Below are positions 23,401 to 34,590 of a DNA stretch of 64,000 nucleotides, in pieces. Each line of letters opens with the position of its first letter. Position 1 is the stretch's first letter. Where the stretch lies: assembly GCA_026261815.1 (NCBI GenBank), contig JAMPIT010000493.1, positions 9,379,501-9,443,500 of the forward strand. Direction: 5' to 3'. The notes beneath the pieces are model-generated. The model was not told the origin of the DNA. It searched no databases and saw only the letters and a list, made by a program, of their open reading frames with translations. The translations under genes and the position numbers were made by a program. This DNA comes from Monarcha castaneiventris obscurior. Taxonomy: Eukaryota; Chordata; Aves; Passeriformes; Monarchidae.

Positions 23401-25561
23401 TGGCTTGCAGAAGGATTTGTGAAAATCAGGGGATCTCTAATAAAAAGCTGTGAAAATTCCAGCTTTTCCAGGCACAGGAGGATCTGCTCCTTCACCATCT
23501 GTGCAGCTGCTGGCAGGGTCAGCCCCCAACAGCACCAAAGGAATGCTCCGACCCCAAAAACGCCCCAGGCAAGGCCTTTGGGAAGGACAAAGCTTCACAG
23601 TCCATCCCACTGATGGATGACAGAGGTATGAAAAGATTAATTTCGGTGCCTTCCCAAAATATCTCGAGCTTAGGTTTCCCCAGGCTACCAAGATGTGACT
23701 GGAAATCTCATAGGGGTTAAAACACTGACTCCTTCTGTAAGTTCAGCACTTCCAGCTTGAGCTGAGAGTGGAAATCTAGAGGGGAAAAAGGGAAAGAAAT
23801 GGATAGGACTTGTCAGGAATTTCGAGGAAGTTTGGCTTTGGAAGTAATAAAGGATCCAAGATTGGCAATATATATAAATATATATATATATATTTATATT
23901 CTCTCGTTCAAGCAGTTTCTCAATTACAAACCAAACAGAAGGAGAAAGCAGAAAAAAAACCCCAAACCTCTAACGTGCCTTCTGGTCAGGAGTAGCTGGA
24001 AAGAAAAAAAAAACTTTCCTTCCCCTGTTTCAACTGCAAGCTTTTTATTTATTAGAGATGATTTAAACCCTGAAAGTTTGCAAAGATGAGAATAGAAAAC
24101 AATAGTGGCTGCGTGTGTCGACTTTTCAGAAGAGACCCAAGGAAAAAAAAAAAAGAAGAAGCTGAACAAAAAGAATTCAAAAATGCTTCGAGCATAAACC
24201 AAAGGCCGCAGTAAATCATTGGATGTGCTAAATAAATCAGAGTGATGCTGATAAAGCTGCTTTGGCTGCTTCCAGGCCCATTTTGTAAGGTTTTTAAACT
24301 GCTGGTTACATCCCCTCTGTGATATGTGGTTGTGTAACTCATCAGGTGGGCCAAAAAAGGATCAATAAATAAATCTTTAAGAAACAGAAAAATGGGATTT
24401 GGCTCAAGGGACAAAAGGAACCTGTGCAAGAAATTTCCACATTAAAAAACCATTGCTCTTTCTGGAGCCTGGGGTGAAGAAAGAGCTTGAAATGAAACAG
24501 ACAATTCCATAATTTTTGGGGGGAAAATATTTTTTATAAAACAGACAAGTTCACCGAAACATCCAGTCCGAGATGAGTTTAGAATTAAAACCTCTCCTGC
24601 CCAGCTTTGCTCTCAGTTGTGAGGAGGAGTGGGATGGATTCAAGGGATTTTTGGGAGAGGTTTGATTTTTCCATGTCAAGTGCTGTGATTGTGGATGTTG
24701 TGCTCCAGAGCTGGTTTTGGCTGGAATTCTTCTCCAGAAGATCCAAAAGGCTCCCTCTGAGCATGGAACCTCTTTTTGCAAAGAGGGAAGATGTCATTGG
24801 CCCCAAACTCTTTGTGATGCCATTGGAAAATCAGAGAGCAGAGAGGATTTTCCTAAATTCAAGAGAAACTTCCCAAAAGGGCAGCAGGGCCCTGGTGTTG
24901 GACCAGTCTGGGATGGAGTCTGCTCAAAAAGCAGGAGCCAGAACATCCTTTAGAAAGTAAAAAATGTCACCCCGAGCTAAGTTTTTTATCTTTCTAGTCC
25001 CATTGCTCCATTGAAATTGAAAAAATCCCTCAAATACCAAAATACTAAATGAAAAAAGGGAGTAATAAAGCTGGAACATGACCATAAAAACACAGCCACT
25101 GAATTCATGTCCAGGTGTAACCTTCTGGCAGAATTTGGGTTGGTTTGTTGGCTGATCAGGGTCACTACCTGGCAAAAAAAGCATTTTTTTTCCATGTTTC
25201 CTCCCTCCCATCCCATTGGTGCCTGAAGCTCGGCTGGTTTTCCTACAGATTCAATTACTGGGGAAAAAAAAGGACATGAAAGCCAGAGCTGGATAACTGA
25301 AATTTTCCTGTGCCTGAAAAATTGTGCAGGTGAAGTCATCACAACAGCCCAGCACAACTTTTGGGGTTTGGCTCTTGGAAAAATGCCAGGCTTGGAATTA
25401 GGAGAGGAGAGAGAGGAAATCTTCAGTTCTTTTGGATATTTTTCTTCCTCACCTCATGTTTTGGTGCCACTGGTGACCAGTGTTAAGTCAGGTCCTGTAA
25501 GCTCAGTGTCAGACCAAGACACCAGGCCATGGATCCAGTCTGGGGATTCTCTGGGGTGCGA
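23401..25561. other. Unique non-coding stretch with AT microsatellite
   Basis: No gene is seen. A run of TA dinucleotides with interruptions lies at about 23866-23900. A-rich runs occur near 23950-24015 and 24139-24157. The open frames are short and overlapping. Confidence 0.5.
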
Positions 25562-25744
25562 ATCAAAGAATCCCAGGATCACTGAGGTTGGAAAACCCTC
25601 CAGGATCACTGAATCCAATCTGTGCCCAATTCCCACCTCGTCCCCAGCCCAGAGCTCTGAGTGCCACGTCCAGGCCTTCCTTGGACACCTCCAGGGATGG
25701 GGACTCCAAACCTCCCTGAACAAGCCCAAAGCTGTTCCCAGACC
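25562..25744 (-). mobile_element. CR1 LINE 3'-end fragment
   Basis: The plus strand reads AAAGAATCCCAGGATCACTG, AGGTTGGAAAACCCTCCAGG, then TGCCACGTCCAGGCCTTCCT and GGACACCTCCAGGGATGGGG. This is the reverse complement of about 180 bp of a CR1 3' UTR. The subfamily differs from the plus-strand copies. Confidence 0.88.
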
Positions 25745-26118
25745 TTGCTGAAATTTTCTATTTTTTTGAGATTTTGATGAAAATTCAGCCTTCAAGACAC
25801 AAAATAATGAACAGCCCTAAAAATATTTGACACAAGCTGCACGTTTTGTCCCCGTTCTCCCCCCGTGAGAAATCACCACGACCAACAATCCTCATTTTAT
25901 AGAATTGGCTTTCTAATTTTGTGCCCTCAGTTGTGCTGAATTGGAGCTCCAAACACGTGTCCAGGGCTGCAGAAAATCCCAGAGCAGAGGCAGCCCATGA
26001 GGGAAAAACATTCCCACAGTTTCTGCTCTCGGAGATCAGGGCAAAGGTACTGGGAAAGAGTCGTGGCCTGGGCCTGCTGGGATGGGTCAGAGACAGAAAA
26101 TGATGGCTGAAGGTGTCA

Positions 26119-26192
26119 TATCCATCTTCCTGGTGCTAAATCCATCTTCGTGGTGCTAAATCCATCTCCCTGGTGCTAAATCCCCCTTCCTG
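26119..26192. repeat. 20-bp tandem repeat, about 3.5 copies
   Basis: TCCATCTTCCTGGTGCTAAA is repeated with single substitutions (CTTCGTGG, CTCCCTGG). It is a short local expansion with no adjacent gene. Confidence 0.85.
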
Positions 26193-27908
26193 TGCCTGTT
26201 CATGGCTAATTTATGCCACTGTGGTCATAAAAACAGCCTTGGTTGCACAACTCTGGAAAAAAGATTGTGGAGGAGCAGCCAGATCTTTATATCTGTGTTT
26301 TATCTCCTTCTGAGCTACAGACTGGGAGTCTCGGTAATTAAAAATAGATCAAAACCTGATGGAAATGTTCCTAAAATTCGGATTTGGGTCATTCAAGAGG
26401 GAAAACAGGTAAAAGGTCTGGCTGCAGCTCTGAACTTCCTCTGGTTTGGGTTTGTTTGGGATCTGGGTTTGGTCCATCTTCATAAACAGAGCTGTCAAGC
26501 AGAACCTGCTTAATTCATCATCATCTGAAAATGGGAGAAAAAAAAGAACAGGTCTATTTTTATTTGTTCAGGGGATGCAGGTCTGAGATGAAGGAGAATA
26601 AAATACCTCCAAAGGTGACTTTAAAAATAACAGGAGCTTCATCATCTGCCTTTTACCCAGCCCCAAATGTGACCCAGACTGGGGAGAACACGAAGCTGTG
26701 TCAGAGTTTCTATGAGCTCATGAGCCTTTGTGCAATCTGAATTAGATGTGAAATTGTTTCGCAGTGACCTAGGCAAGGATCAGGCTCCAGCAGCTCGCTG
26801 GGAACTCTTTCAAAGTGGCTAATTAGGCTAATTTCACTTGCACTGGGCAGGGCCGGGCTTCCAAAAGCAGTTCAGAGGCACAAGGGCGAGCAGCCAGGCC
26901 CTGCTCTGGAGTTCAGAGCTGGATTTTGTGGTTTTTGGCCATCCTGTGCACCCTGGCAGTGGTGGATTCACCAAACTCTGCTGTCTGTGGCTGCAAACTC
27001 CTCTGGAGCTGTCCCAGTCCGTGCAGGAGCAGCAGAGCCCGGCTGGAAGGGCTGGGAAGGGTTTGCAGGAATCACAAGGCAGAGAGTTCAGCCTTGGAAA
27101 GTTGCTCTGCACAGTTCAGGCAGCTGGAGCAAAGGGGCCCTTCTGAGCTGTAAGGAGAGGAAAGCACAGAGACACCAATTCCATTTCCATGGAAAAATTG
27201 GGAACAGAAGGATGCTCCACATCCAGGGCACCTTTTCCTGGCTCGCTCACCAATCTTCTTGCAATAATTGGGCCTTACCAAGAGTTTACCTTGCAATCCC
27301 ATCACCTTCACTCATTAATTTGGATGATATTTGTAGTGCGAGGAAGAATCAAATCCAGGCATAATTCCCAGCAGCAAAGATCCACGTTTTTGTGGGATTT
27401 CAACCACTTTTGTGAATGGTTTTCCCCCAATATCTTTTCTTTGCATACATCCCTTTCCTGGGTGCTTCCTGGCCCTCAGCAAAGCGTTTGCTCAGCCCCA
27501 CTGAGCCTCACAGCTCTCCCTCTCTGGGAATATTTGTGTTTTACTCCTTACAGGGAGGAGCTGCAGCCTGAGAGGAACGACACAAACACATCTGGATCCC
27601 TCGGGATGGCACCGACTGCCTTGGTGACACCATTTGAATCACATTTCCTCTTACATCAGACTCCTGGCAGCACAAAAAGAGTCTCTCTAAAAAGAAATCT
27701 GGTTTATACCTTATTTTAGATTGATATGAATACCTGAGCTGACCTTTTATTATGTGCAGGAGGTGGCAACTGGTTCTCTTGAAACCTAAAAATAATTGAA
27801 GGTGTAACAAACTCTGACCTTGGTCACCCCTGGATAAGGCTGGATCTTCCTGATCCCATTTTTATGAGGATGGAGGTTCCTGCTCCTCCTTCTCTGATGT
27901 ATGGAAAT

Positions 27909-28021
27909 GGGGTTTTTACCTCAGAGAGACCCCAAATCCTTGTACAGAAATCTCTGGTTTAGTCTGATTAGTCTCAGTCTAACTCACACTGCTCTGGTTG
28001 TCCCTCTGAGGTAAAAACCCA
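27909..28021. repeat. Imperfect inverted repeat (22-bp arms)
   Basis: The left arm at 27909-27930 (GGGGTTTTTACCTCAGAGAG plus AC) pairs with the right arm at 28000-28021 (GTCCCTCTGAGGTAAAAACC plus CA) with two mismatches. The loop is 69 nt. Single-stranded, it could form a stable hairpin. It may be the ends of a small MITE or a chance structure. No target duplication was found. Confidence 0.7.
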
Positions 28022-29443
28022 TCCCTGTGTTCCTGTGTCTCTTGGAATTGTGTCTGGCACTGGATGAACTTCTTGGAAAAGGCAGGAAAACGCTGTGTTT
28101 AATCCTGAATCCCTGGCTGTAGAATCCTTTGCAAATATTCCTTGTGTGGAGTTCTTTTCTTCTGTTCAAAGGCTGAATATTCCCTGGGCAGGCAGAGTGA
28201 GGGATGAGCTGGGAATTGCTGCTCAGGGATGAGGACAGAGGGGGATTTTGTCCCTCCTTTTCCTCCCTCCTGCTGGGATAATTCCTCCCCGTGCTCACCT
28301 GGAATGAGCCACGTCTGGCTGAGCTTTCAGGGGTGACTTCTGACTCCTCACCCTGAGAAATCAGGCCACAAAGGGAAGAACAGGAATGAAGATTTCACAG
28401 TTCTGTCTGAGATCACTGATCCTGGGGAAGAATTGGCATTTTGGAAATGCCACCCCATGGCTGAACCCAAAGATTCCTCCAAAAGCCAAACTCAAAGGAA
28501 TTAACGTGGCAAGGAGAGAGCCCTTCCACTCTGCCAGTCTGATAAAAGCAGGAATTCCACAAAGTTGCTGATTTCCCCTCCTTGGTAGGGCTGAGCTGTC
28601 CCAACTCAAGGCTCTGCTCCCAAAATCTGCTTCTTCCTGGCCCTGGCTCGTGGATGGAAACTGCTCCATCCATCCATGCCAGGAATGCCAGCGGTGCCCA
28701 GAGTGTGCAGCTCTTCCTGCTCATCCAGGGTGGCACAAGAGCACAAGTGATAAATCCTCTCACTTTCGGAGCCCAGAGCAGCAAAAGCTTCGGGATTTGG
28801 GCAGGGAAAGCTTTCATCTTGGCTCAGGCAATAAATGAGGAAAGGAGGATGGATTTGCTCTGCCAGAGGACAGGAGGGGTGACCTGTGCCAGCCTTTCCC
28901 TCTCTGCTCTCGTGGGCACTCAGAATGTGGGGAATTTTCCCTCTTTTTCTCACTCCAGCCGTCCCAGAGAGGTTCCAGGAACAGGGAATAAATGGAATTA
29001 GTGGTTTGTAGGGCTCCAGGTTGTGGTGCTGTTTGATTTGAAGTGCTTTCACACAGGAACCCAAGGCATAGCCATGTTTTCCAGAAGAGAAAACCTTTTG
29101 AGGGTCTGGGGGCAGTTTTTTTGTGCATTTGAGCTTCACAAGTGTCAGGGGAAGCCAAGTGGAAGCTCCTCCTGCACTGGGAGATGCTGGAATTTTGATT
29201 CCCACACACAGGATTCCCTCTGACGTCCATAAAATGCGAAAAATTTCAAAATATAGAGAAAACCTTGACTTTGAAGGCAACTTCCAGCTCTTGGAGAAGA
29301 GATTTTTCTTTGGATACAGGATCACACGAGAGCCACGTGCAGGTTTTTCTCCCACCTTTTCCAAACTAATTTATTGGCTTCTCTTCACTCCAGAGTTTAG
29401 AGAACATCTCCAGCTCTGTTTCCTTTCATCCAGGTGAATCCAT

Positions 29444-29611
29444 GAGGCTGCTCGGGCACTGGAGCAGATTCCCAGAGAATCCGTGGCTGCCCCATCCCTG
29501 GAAGTGTCCAAGGCCAGGTTGGAGCACCCTGGGATTGTGGAAGTTGTCCCTGCCCATGGATTTAAGGATGGGTTTTAAAGTCCCTTCCACCCCAAACCAT
29601 TCCATGATTTT
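29444..29611 (+). mobile_element. CR1 LINE 3' end
   Basis: It starts near GAGGCTGCTCGGGCACTGGA. It continues CAGATTCCCAGAGAATCCGT, GCTGCCCCATCCCTGGAAGT and GTCCAAGGCCAGGTTGGAGC, and ends in AACCATTCCATGATTTTCAG. The CCCCATCCCTGG form groups it with the 5.8 kb copy. Confidence 0.88.
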
Positions 29612-32600
29612 CAGATCATGTTTCTGCTTTGTTGGTGCCTTTTTTGTCCCTCAGTGCCTCAGAGCTGTACCTGGTTTAGAAGCCCAGCTGCAACACCAAG
29701 ATTTCCCTGAAATTCCAATTTCCCATCCGGATTTCCATTGGAATTTACAAATTTAGGTAAAGGAGAGTGAGGGGAACAAAAAGGGAATATTTAGATGACC
29801 TGAAAAGCGTCGCTGCCAGTTTGTAATGTGAACCTGAAGCCTGTAAAATGATGACAAGTTATGTGAAACTGGAAGATGCTGGCTGACATTTCGGAGTAAA
29901 AACATCCCCAGCTTCATCCAGATTGCAAAATATCGATGATTTCAAATGGAAAAATCCAATGGGCCAAACGCTGGTTCCACTTTTCTATTTTAGGAACACC
30001 TAAAATGTGGTTTTTGTTGTTTCCTAAGAGGATCTGAGCAGATCCTGGAAGTGAAATGACTCGAGTTTAATGTGGAGTATTAGAAGAAACAAAACAAACC
30101 AAACCCAAACAATAATATTCACACGCACACTCAAGTTTAATATTTAATAAAACTTTAAGCTTTAAGGTGAAAATCAAATCAAGGTTCTCATTGGGTTGAA
30201 ACTGTCTTTTTAAATTAAAAATGTGGTTCCAAATGCTCTTAACCTTAACAGTTGATACTTTCCTGGCACTTTGGATTATTAATTACTCTGCAGTAATTTA
30301 AGATTTATGCTTTTTCCTCCGTGTTTCTCTTTCACTTTCTGGTACTTGAGACAATTCCAGAACACTAAGGTTGGGTTTAACTCCACCAAGTGCAAAAATG
30401 ACATTTAATTACCTCTAAACTCAACTTTTCTGCACTTCCTTAAGTCCTAACTTCCACCTTCTTTTCCAAACAAATCAGGATGATCTCCATTCTCCTTTCC
30501 TTCCCATCCACATGGATATTAGAATTTCTCTGGATTTTTAAATGAGTTTTATCTTTCTAAACCCTTTCAGGCAGGGGGCCAATCCACAGCTCAGGTGCAG
30601 TAACCCAATGAGTGCCTAATTTTCAATTGCACACTCCCAAATTAAAGTGCAGCTGCTGCCCACAGTTCACCTGATCTGCTCACTGAGACATCATTAGGGA
30701 AAATCAATTAATTTTTCCACTCTCCCCAACGCTGCTGGAGTTGAATAGGAGGAGAAGGAAGAGAAAAGAGGAGGGAAAAAAAAAAAAAAAAAAGGACTTT
30801 TGTGTTGGAAAGATGAAACCAAAGGTATTGAGTGGCCCCAGGTGAATGCAGGGCACTTAAAGCAGGGAAGAAAAGAGACACAAGAAGTTTATATTTCATT
30901 TGAGGGATGAAAATGAGAGCTGCTCAACCATGAAACAAAGCTGCCTTCCTTGCTTTTCCAGCAGCTCCTTTTTCCATGTCCTCCTGCGTGCTGATCCCGG
31001 GTGGAGATTATTTAAAGGTGAAAGGGAAATGTTCTGTTAAAACCTAGAGGGAAGCCCTGAAAAATTTGACATTCAAATTCCTGAAGATTCCTAAATTTTC
31101 TTCTAATTCCTTAAAAATTCGCTCTGAGATCAGATGTTGGAAAATGGATTTTGTATTTTATTCATTATTGGGTTTAATTGTGAGCCAGACATGGAAAAAC
31201 CCAAGATAATATTTAATTGAAGCTCAGAGGGCAAAAGAAGCTCTGAAGAAAAGCCACCCTTTAGTTGGGCTCCTATGAAATGAAAGGGAGCTGAGTCCAT
31301 CCCTGATTTAATGGAAATTAAAAAAAAAATATCGATTTTAAGCATGGCCATTAAATTCGGGTCTGTGAACCAATTTTTAGAAATGCCTTAGTTGATATTC
31401 ATGACAAAAAATCTTTCATTTGGTTAAGAAGATTTAACACAACTCAAACCACGATTTTTGTAAATTTTTGCTTGAAGATGGGCAGGTTCTGCTGCTACTC
31501 TGAAATAAATCATCAAAAATCGAGCTGGTGAGAGGGAATGAAACCTATTCAAAATCCAACGTGAAACTTTAATGAACTAAATATTTATTATCATGAGATT
31601 TTTCTTATGGAAATACTAGCTAGAAGCAAAATAAACCCAAATCATTTTTAGGAGGAAACGCCTTAATACCTGTGATTATTCCAACAAATGTTGCACCAGA
31701 ATTTGAATTAATGAGGTGCTATAATGAACAATTTTTATATAGACAGCATAAACAAACACGTAGATGGAGCAGAGTTATCCATAAAAACTTCCAGCCATCA
31801 ATTAATTCATTCACAGAATTTTCAGACCTTAAATTTCCTTGGAGGAGGAGGAAGAGGAGGAGTCATGATGGAGCCACAGGGAAGGAAGGAAACGCTGGAA
31901 AACCTGCAAAACTCACCTAATTTACACAATATTTTCCTTTTTCTTTGCAATCATCCCCAAAAAATTTCAAAATGCAAAATTCCTGACTAAAAGAAGGATC
32001 AGACCGAGGTGGGGGAAATTCCTTCCCTCTGTTCCCATCCCAATAAATGCCCATTCCCTGTTTGGAGCAGGAATTCCAGCAGCTCCAAACACTCCATGAG
32101 ATCATTATCAACCCCACCGATGTCATAAAACACCCGAGTGATCACATCAGTGAGTAATTAACTAAGTAATCCATCAATTAATTACAAGGGAAAGTTACTC
32201 CTGTAACGCAAATCAGTTTGGGAGCTCTGGTTTCAGGAATAAAGTATTTATCCAGAGATCTGAAGGAACAGAGCCCCCATTGTTTGCAGGAGGTTCTGTT
32301 ATCCTTAATTAACTTTGCTGAGCGTGGGCAGCACCCAAAGGAGCAGAGCAAAGCTCCCAGTTGGAGCCTGGCACTGGGAGCACTGGGGACCAGTGTCCTG
32401 CTGGGTTTGGTTTGCAGCAGGAGCAGGAGAATCCCAGAAAAAGCAAATTTCCCTGCTCTTTTTTGGATAAAAATGATTAAAAAGAGATTTATTTTTTCCC
32501 CCCACTTAAATTTTTGTGTAGCCCTGGTTGTGCTCCCACAAAGAGTGGGATGTGTGTAAAGCATCACCACTTCCAGAAATTCCAGCAATATTTTGGGGAA

Positions 32601-32792
32601 AGACCCATTAATTAATGAACTAAATGGGAAATTGGTGTGGAAAATGTGGAAAACTCCATTTTGGCTCCCATTTTGTAGCTTAAGAGTTCCCAGGATTTCA
32701 TTATCCAGCAAAGAGCCCAGGGTTCTCCCACATCCTGGATCTCCCTGAATCCTCAGGACAGCCTGGGGAGTTTCACCCACAAAGAGGAACAG
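29612..32792. other. AT-rich unique non-coding stretch
   Basis: No gene or interspersed repeat is recognised. The base composition is clearly AT-richer than the flanks. A 19-A run lies at 30776-30794. The stretch ends at a large minisatellite. The minus-strand frame of 470 codons that reaches back to 32178 owes its length to that array. Confidence 0.5.
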
Positions 32793-33727
32793 GAACATGG
32801 TGGAACTTGGGAATGGGAACATGGTGGAACTTTGGGATGGGAACATGGTCGAACTTGGGAACATGGTGGAATTTGGGAATGGGAAAGTGGTGGAATTTGG
32901 GAACATGGTGGAACTTTGGAATGGGAGCGTGGTGGATTTGGGAATGGGAACATGGTGGAATTTGGGAACGGGAACATGGTGGAAATTTGGAATGGGAACG
33001 TGGTGGATTTGGGAATGGGAATGTGGTGGAATTTGGGAATGGGAACATGGTGGAATTTGGGATGGGAACGTGGTGGAATTTGGGATGGGAACATGGTGGA
33101 ATTTGGGAATGGGAACGTGGTGGAATTTGGGATGGGAACATGGTGGAATTTGGGATGGGAACATGGTGGAACTTTGGAATGGGAGCGTGGTGGAACTTTG
33201 GGAATGGGAACATGGTGGAATTTGGGAACGGGAACATGGTGGAATTTGGGAATGGGAACGTGGTGGAACTTTGGAATGGGAACGTGGTGGAATTTGGGAA
33301 CGGGAACATGGTGGAATTTGGGATGGGAACGTGGTGGAACTTTGGAATGGGAGCGTGGTGGAATTTGGGAATGGGAACATGGTGGAATTTGGGAACGGGA
33401 ACATGGTGAATTTGGGAACATGGTGGAATTTGGAATGGGAACGTGGTGGAATTTGGGACGGGAACATGGTGGAATTTGGGATGGGAACATGGGAACATGG
33501 TGGAATTTGGGATGGGAACGTGGTGGAATTTGGGATGGGAACATGGTGGAATTTGGGATGGGAACATGGTGGAATTTGGGATGGGAACATGGTGGAATTT
33601 GGGAATGGGAACGTGGTGGAATTTGGGATGGGAACATGGTGGAATTTGGGAATGGGAACAAGGTGGAATTTGGGAATGGGAACAAGGTGGAATTTGGGAA
33701 TGGGAACAAGGTGGAATTTGGGAATTG
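32793..33727. repeat. 23/24-bp minisatellite, about 40 copies
   Basis: The plus unit is GGAACATGGTGGAATTTGGG followed by AATG or ATG. The 24-bp form (GGGAATGGGAAC) and the 23-bp form (GGGATGGGAAC) are interspersed. Variants include ACGTGG for ACATGG, CTTTGG for TTTGGG, and short units such as TTGGGAACATGG. The unit has no stop codon in several frames on either strand. It therefore creates overlapping frames of up to 366 codons on plus and 470 on minus, which are artefacts. The last units (GGAACAAGG, three times) form a homogenised sub-array at the right edge. Confidence 0.96.
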
Positions 33728-33879
33728 ATTCCTTTTGGACAAATCAAGAGTGGAATCTGCAGAAAATCCTCATTTTTTCAGCATTTTTGCACCACTGGAG
33801 GATCCTCCACTGGGTTTGTCTTCCCGAATCCTGTGATTTTCACGTGGCACAGCCTTCCCCTTTGGAGTTCTGCACACCT

Positions 33880-33940
33880 GATTCCGTGCTGGAATAAATC
33901 CCTGCTGGAATAAATTCATGCCCTGCTGGAATAAATCCAG
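33880..33940. repeat. Short GCTGGAATAAATC repeat, 3 copies
   Basis: GCTGGAATAAATCC, GCTGGAATAAATTC and GCTGGAATAAATCC follow one another with spacers of 3-6 bp, just left of the family-2 LTR. Confidence 0.8.
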
Positions 33941-33958
33941 GAATTCTCTATTTTGAAA

Positions 33959-34348
33959 TGCAAGCACTTCTATTTATTGGGAACGACAACTCCCATGTAA
34001 ACAGGGAAAGGAAAAAAAGGAAAATCATCAGAATTTCTGGGTTATAAACACGTCTGTGAGAGCTGAGGCCCTCCACGTGGCCTCCTGTCGAGGACATCCA
34101 TGAAGGTTTTATGGAATATTAAACATTTAAGAGCTGGGTGTTGTGTCCAAGGTGGGTCCAGCCTCTGTCTGGAGAGATTTAGGAGAGAAAGGGATGTTTC
34201 ACTCAGGTTGGGGGGATAAATCACCCTCTGAAGAGGCTTTTTAGCTCTCAAGTGACCAAAAAATGTCCCTGGATGATCGGCTTAGCCCCAAATTCAACCT
34301 TTAGTTGGGAAGGTGATGGTTGAGGAGTATTGCCCTGAATTCCGGGCA
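33959..34348. mobile_element. Solo LTR-like element, family 2 (copy 1, uninterrupted)
   Basis: It is about 390 bp long, starts TGCAAGCACTTC and ends CCGGGCA. A perfect 4-bp direct repeat, GAAA, flanks it at 33955-33958 and 34349-34352. TG...CA ends with a 4-bp duplication are what retroviral integration leaves. A related copy at 36460-37282 confirms that this is a dispersed unit. Orientation is uncertain: AATAAA occurs near the left end on minus (TTTATT at 33973), and TATAAA on plus near 34042. The minus frame shared with the other copy (beginning MRAKKPLQRVIYPPNL) may be coincidental. Confidence 0.65.
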
Positions 34349-34503
34349 GAAATTTCCTGGAATTTCCTTGGAAGAACATTCATCAGGATATGGATCACAC
34401 CAGCATTTTGCCTTCCCTACTTCAGTAAAAAATTCCTCGTGAGCCTTAGGGGTGACACAACTCCTCAGTGCCACCAGGAAGGTGCTTTTTGCAGTAGGGA
34501 ATA

Positions 34504-34590
34504 ATTTTGAATTACAACATCTGCAATAATTTCAAATTGAAATACCTGCAATAATTTCAAATTTAAATACCTGCAATAATTTCAAATCAA
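34504..34590. repeat. 25-bp tandem repeat, about 3.5 copies
   Basis: CTGCAATAATTTCAAATTG followed by AAATAC is repeated with small changes between 34504 and 34590. It is AT-rich and non-coding. Confidence 0.85.

Larger units (their letters stand above)
25745..29443. other. Unique non-coding stretch around the 20-bp repeat and hairpin
   Basis: Apart from the small tandem repeat at 26.1 kb and the inverted repeat at 27.9 kb, nothing is recognised. The open frame at 28606-29364 on minus (252 codons) overlaps other long frames in several registers and has no domain I know. I take it as chance. Confidence 0.45.

Noticed and set aside
32178..33590. 470-codon minus-strand open frame
   Set aside because: Almost all of its length is the 23/24-bp minisatellite, which is open in several frames on both strands at once. 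The remainder is unrelated unique sequence.
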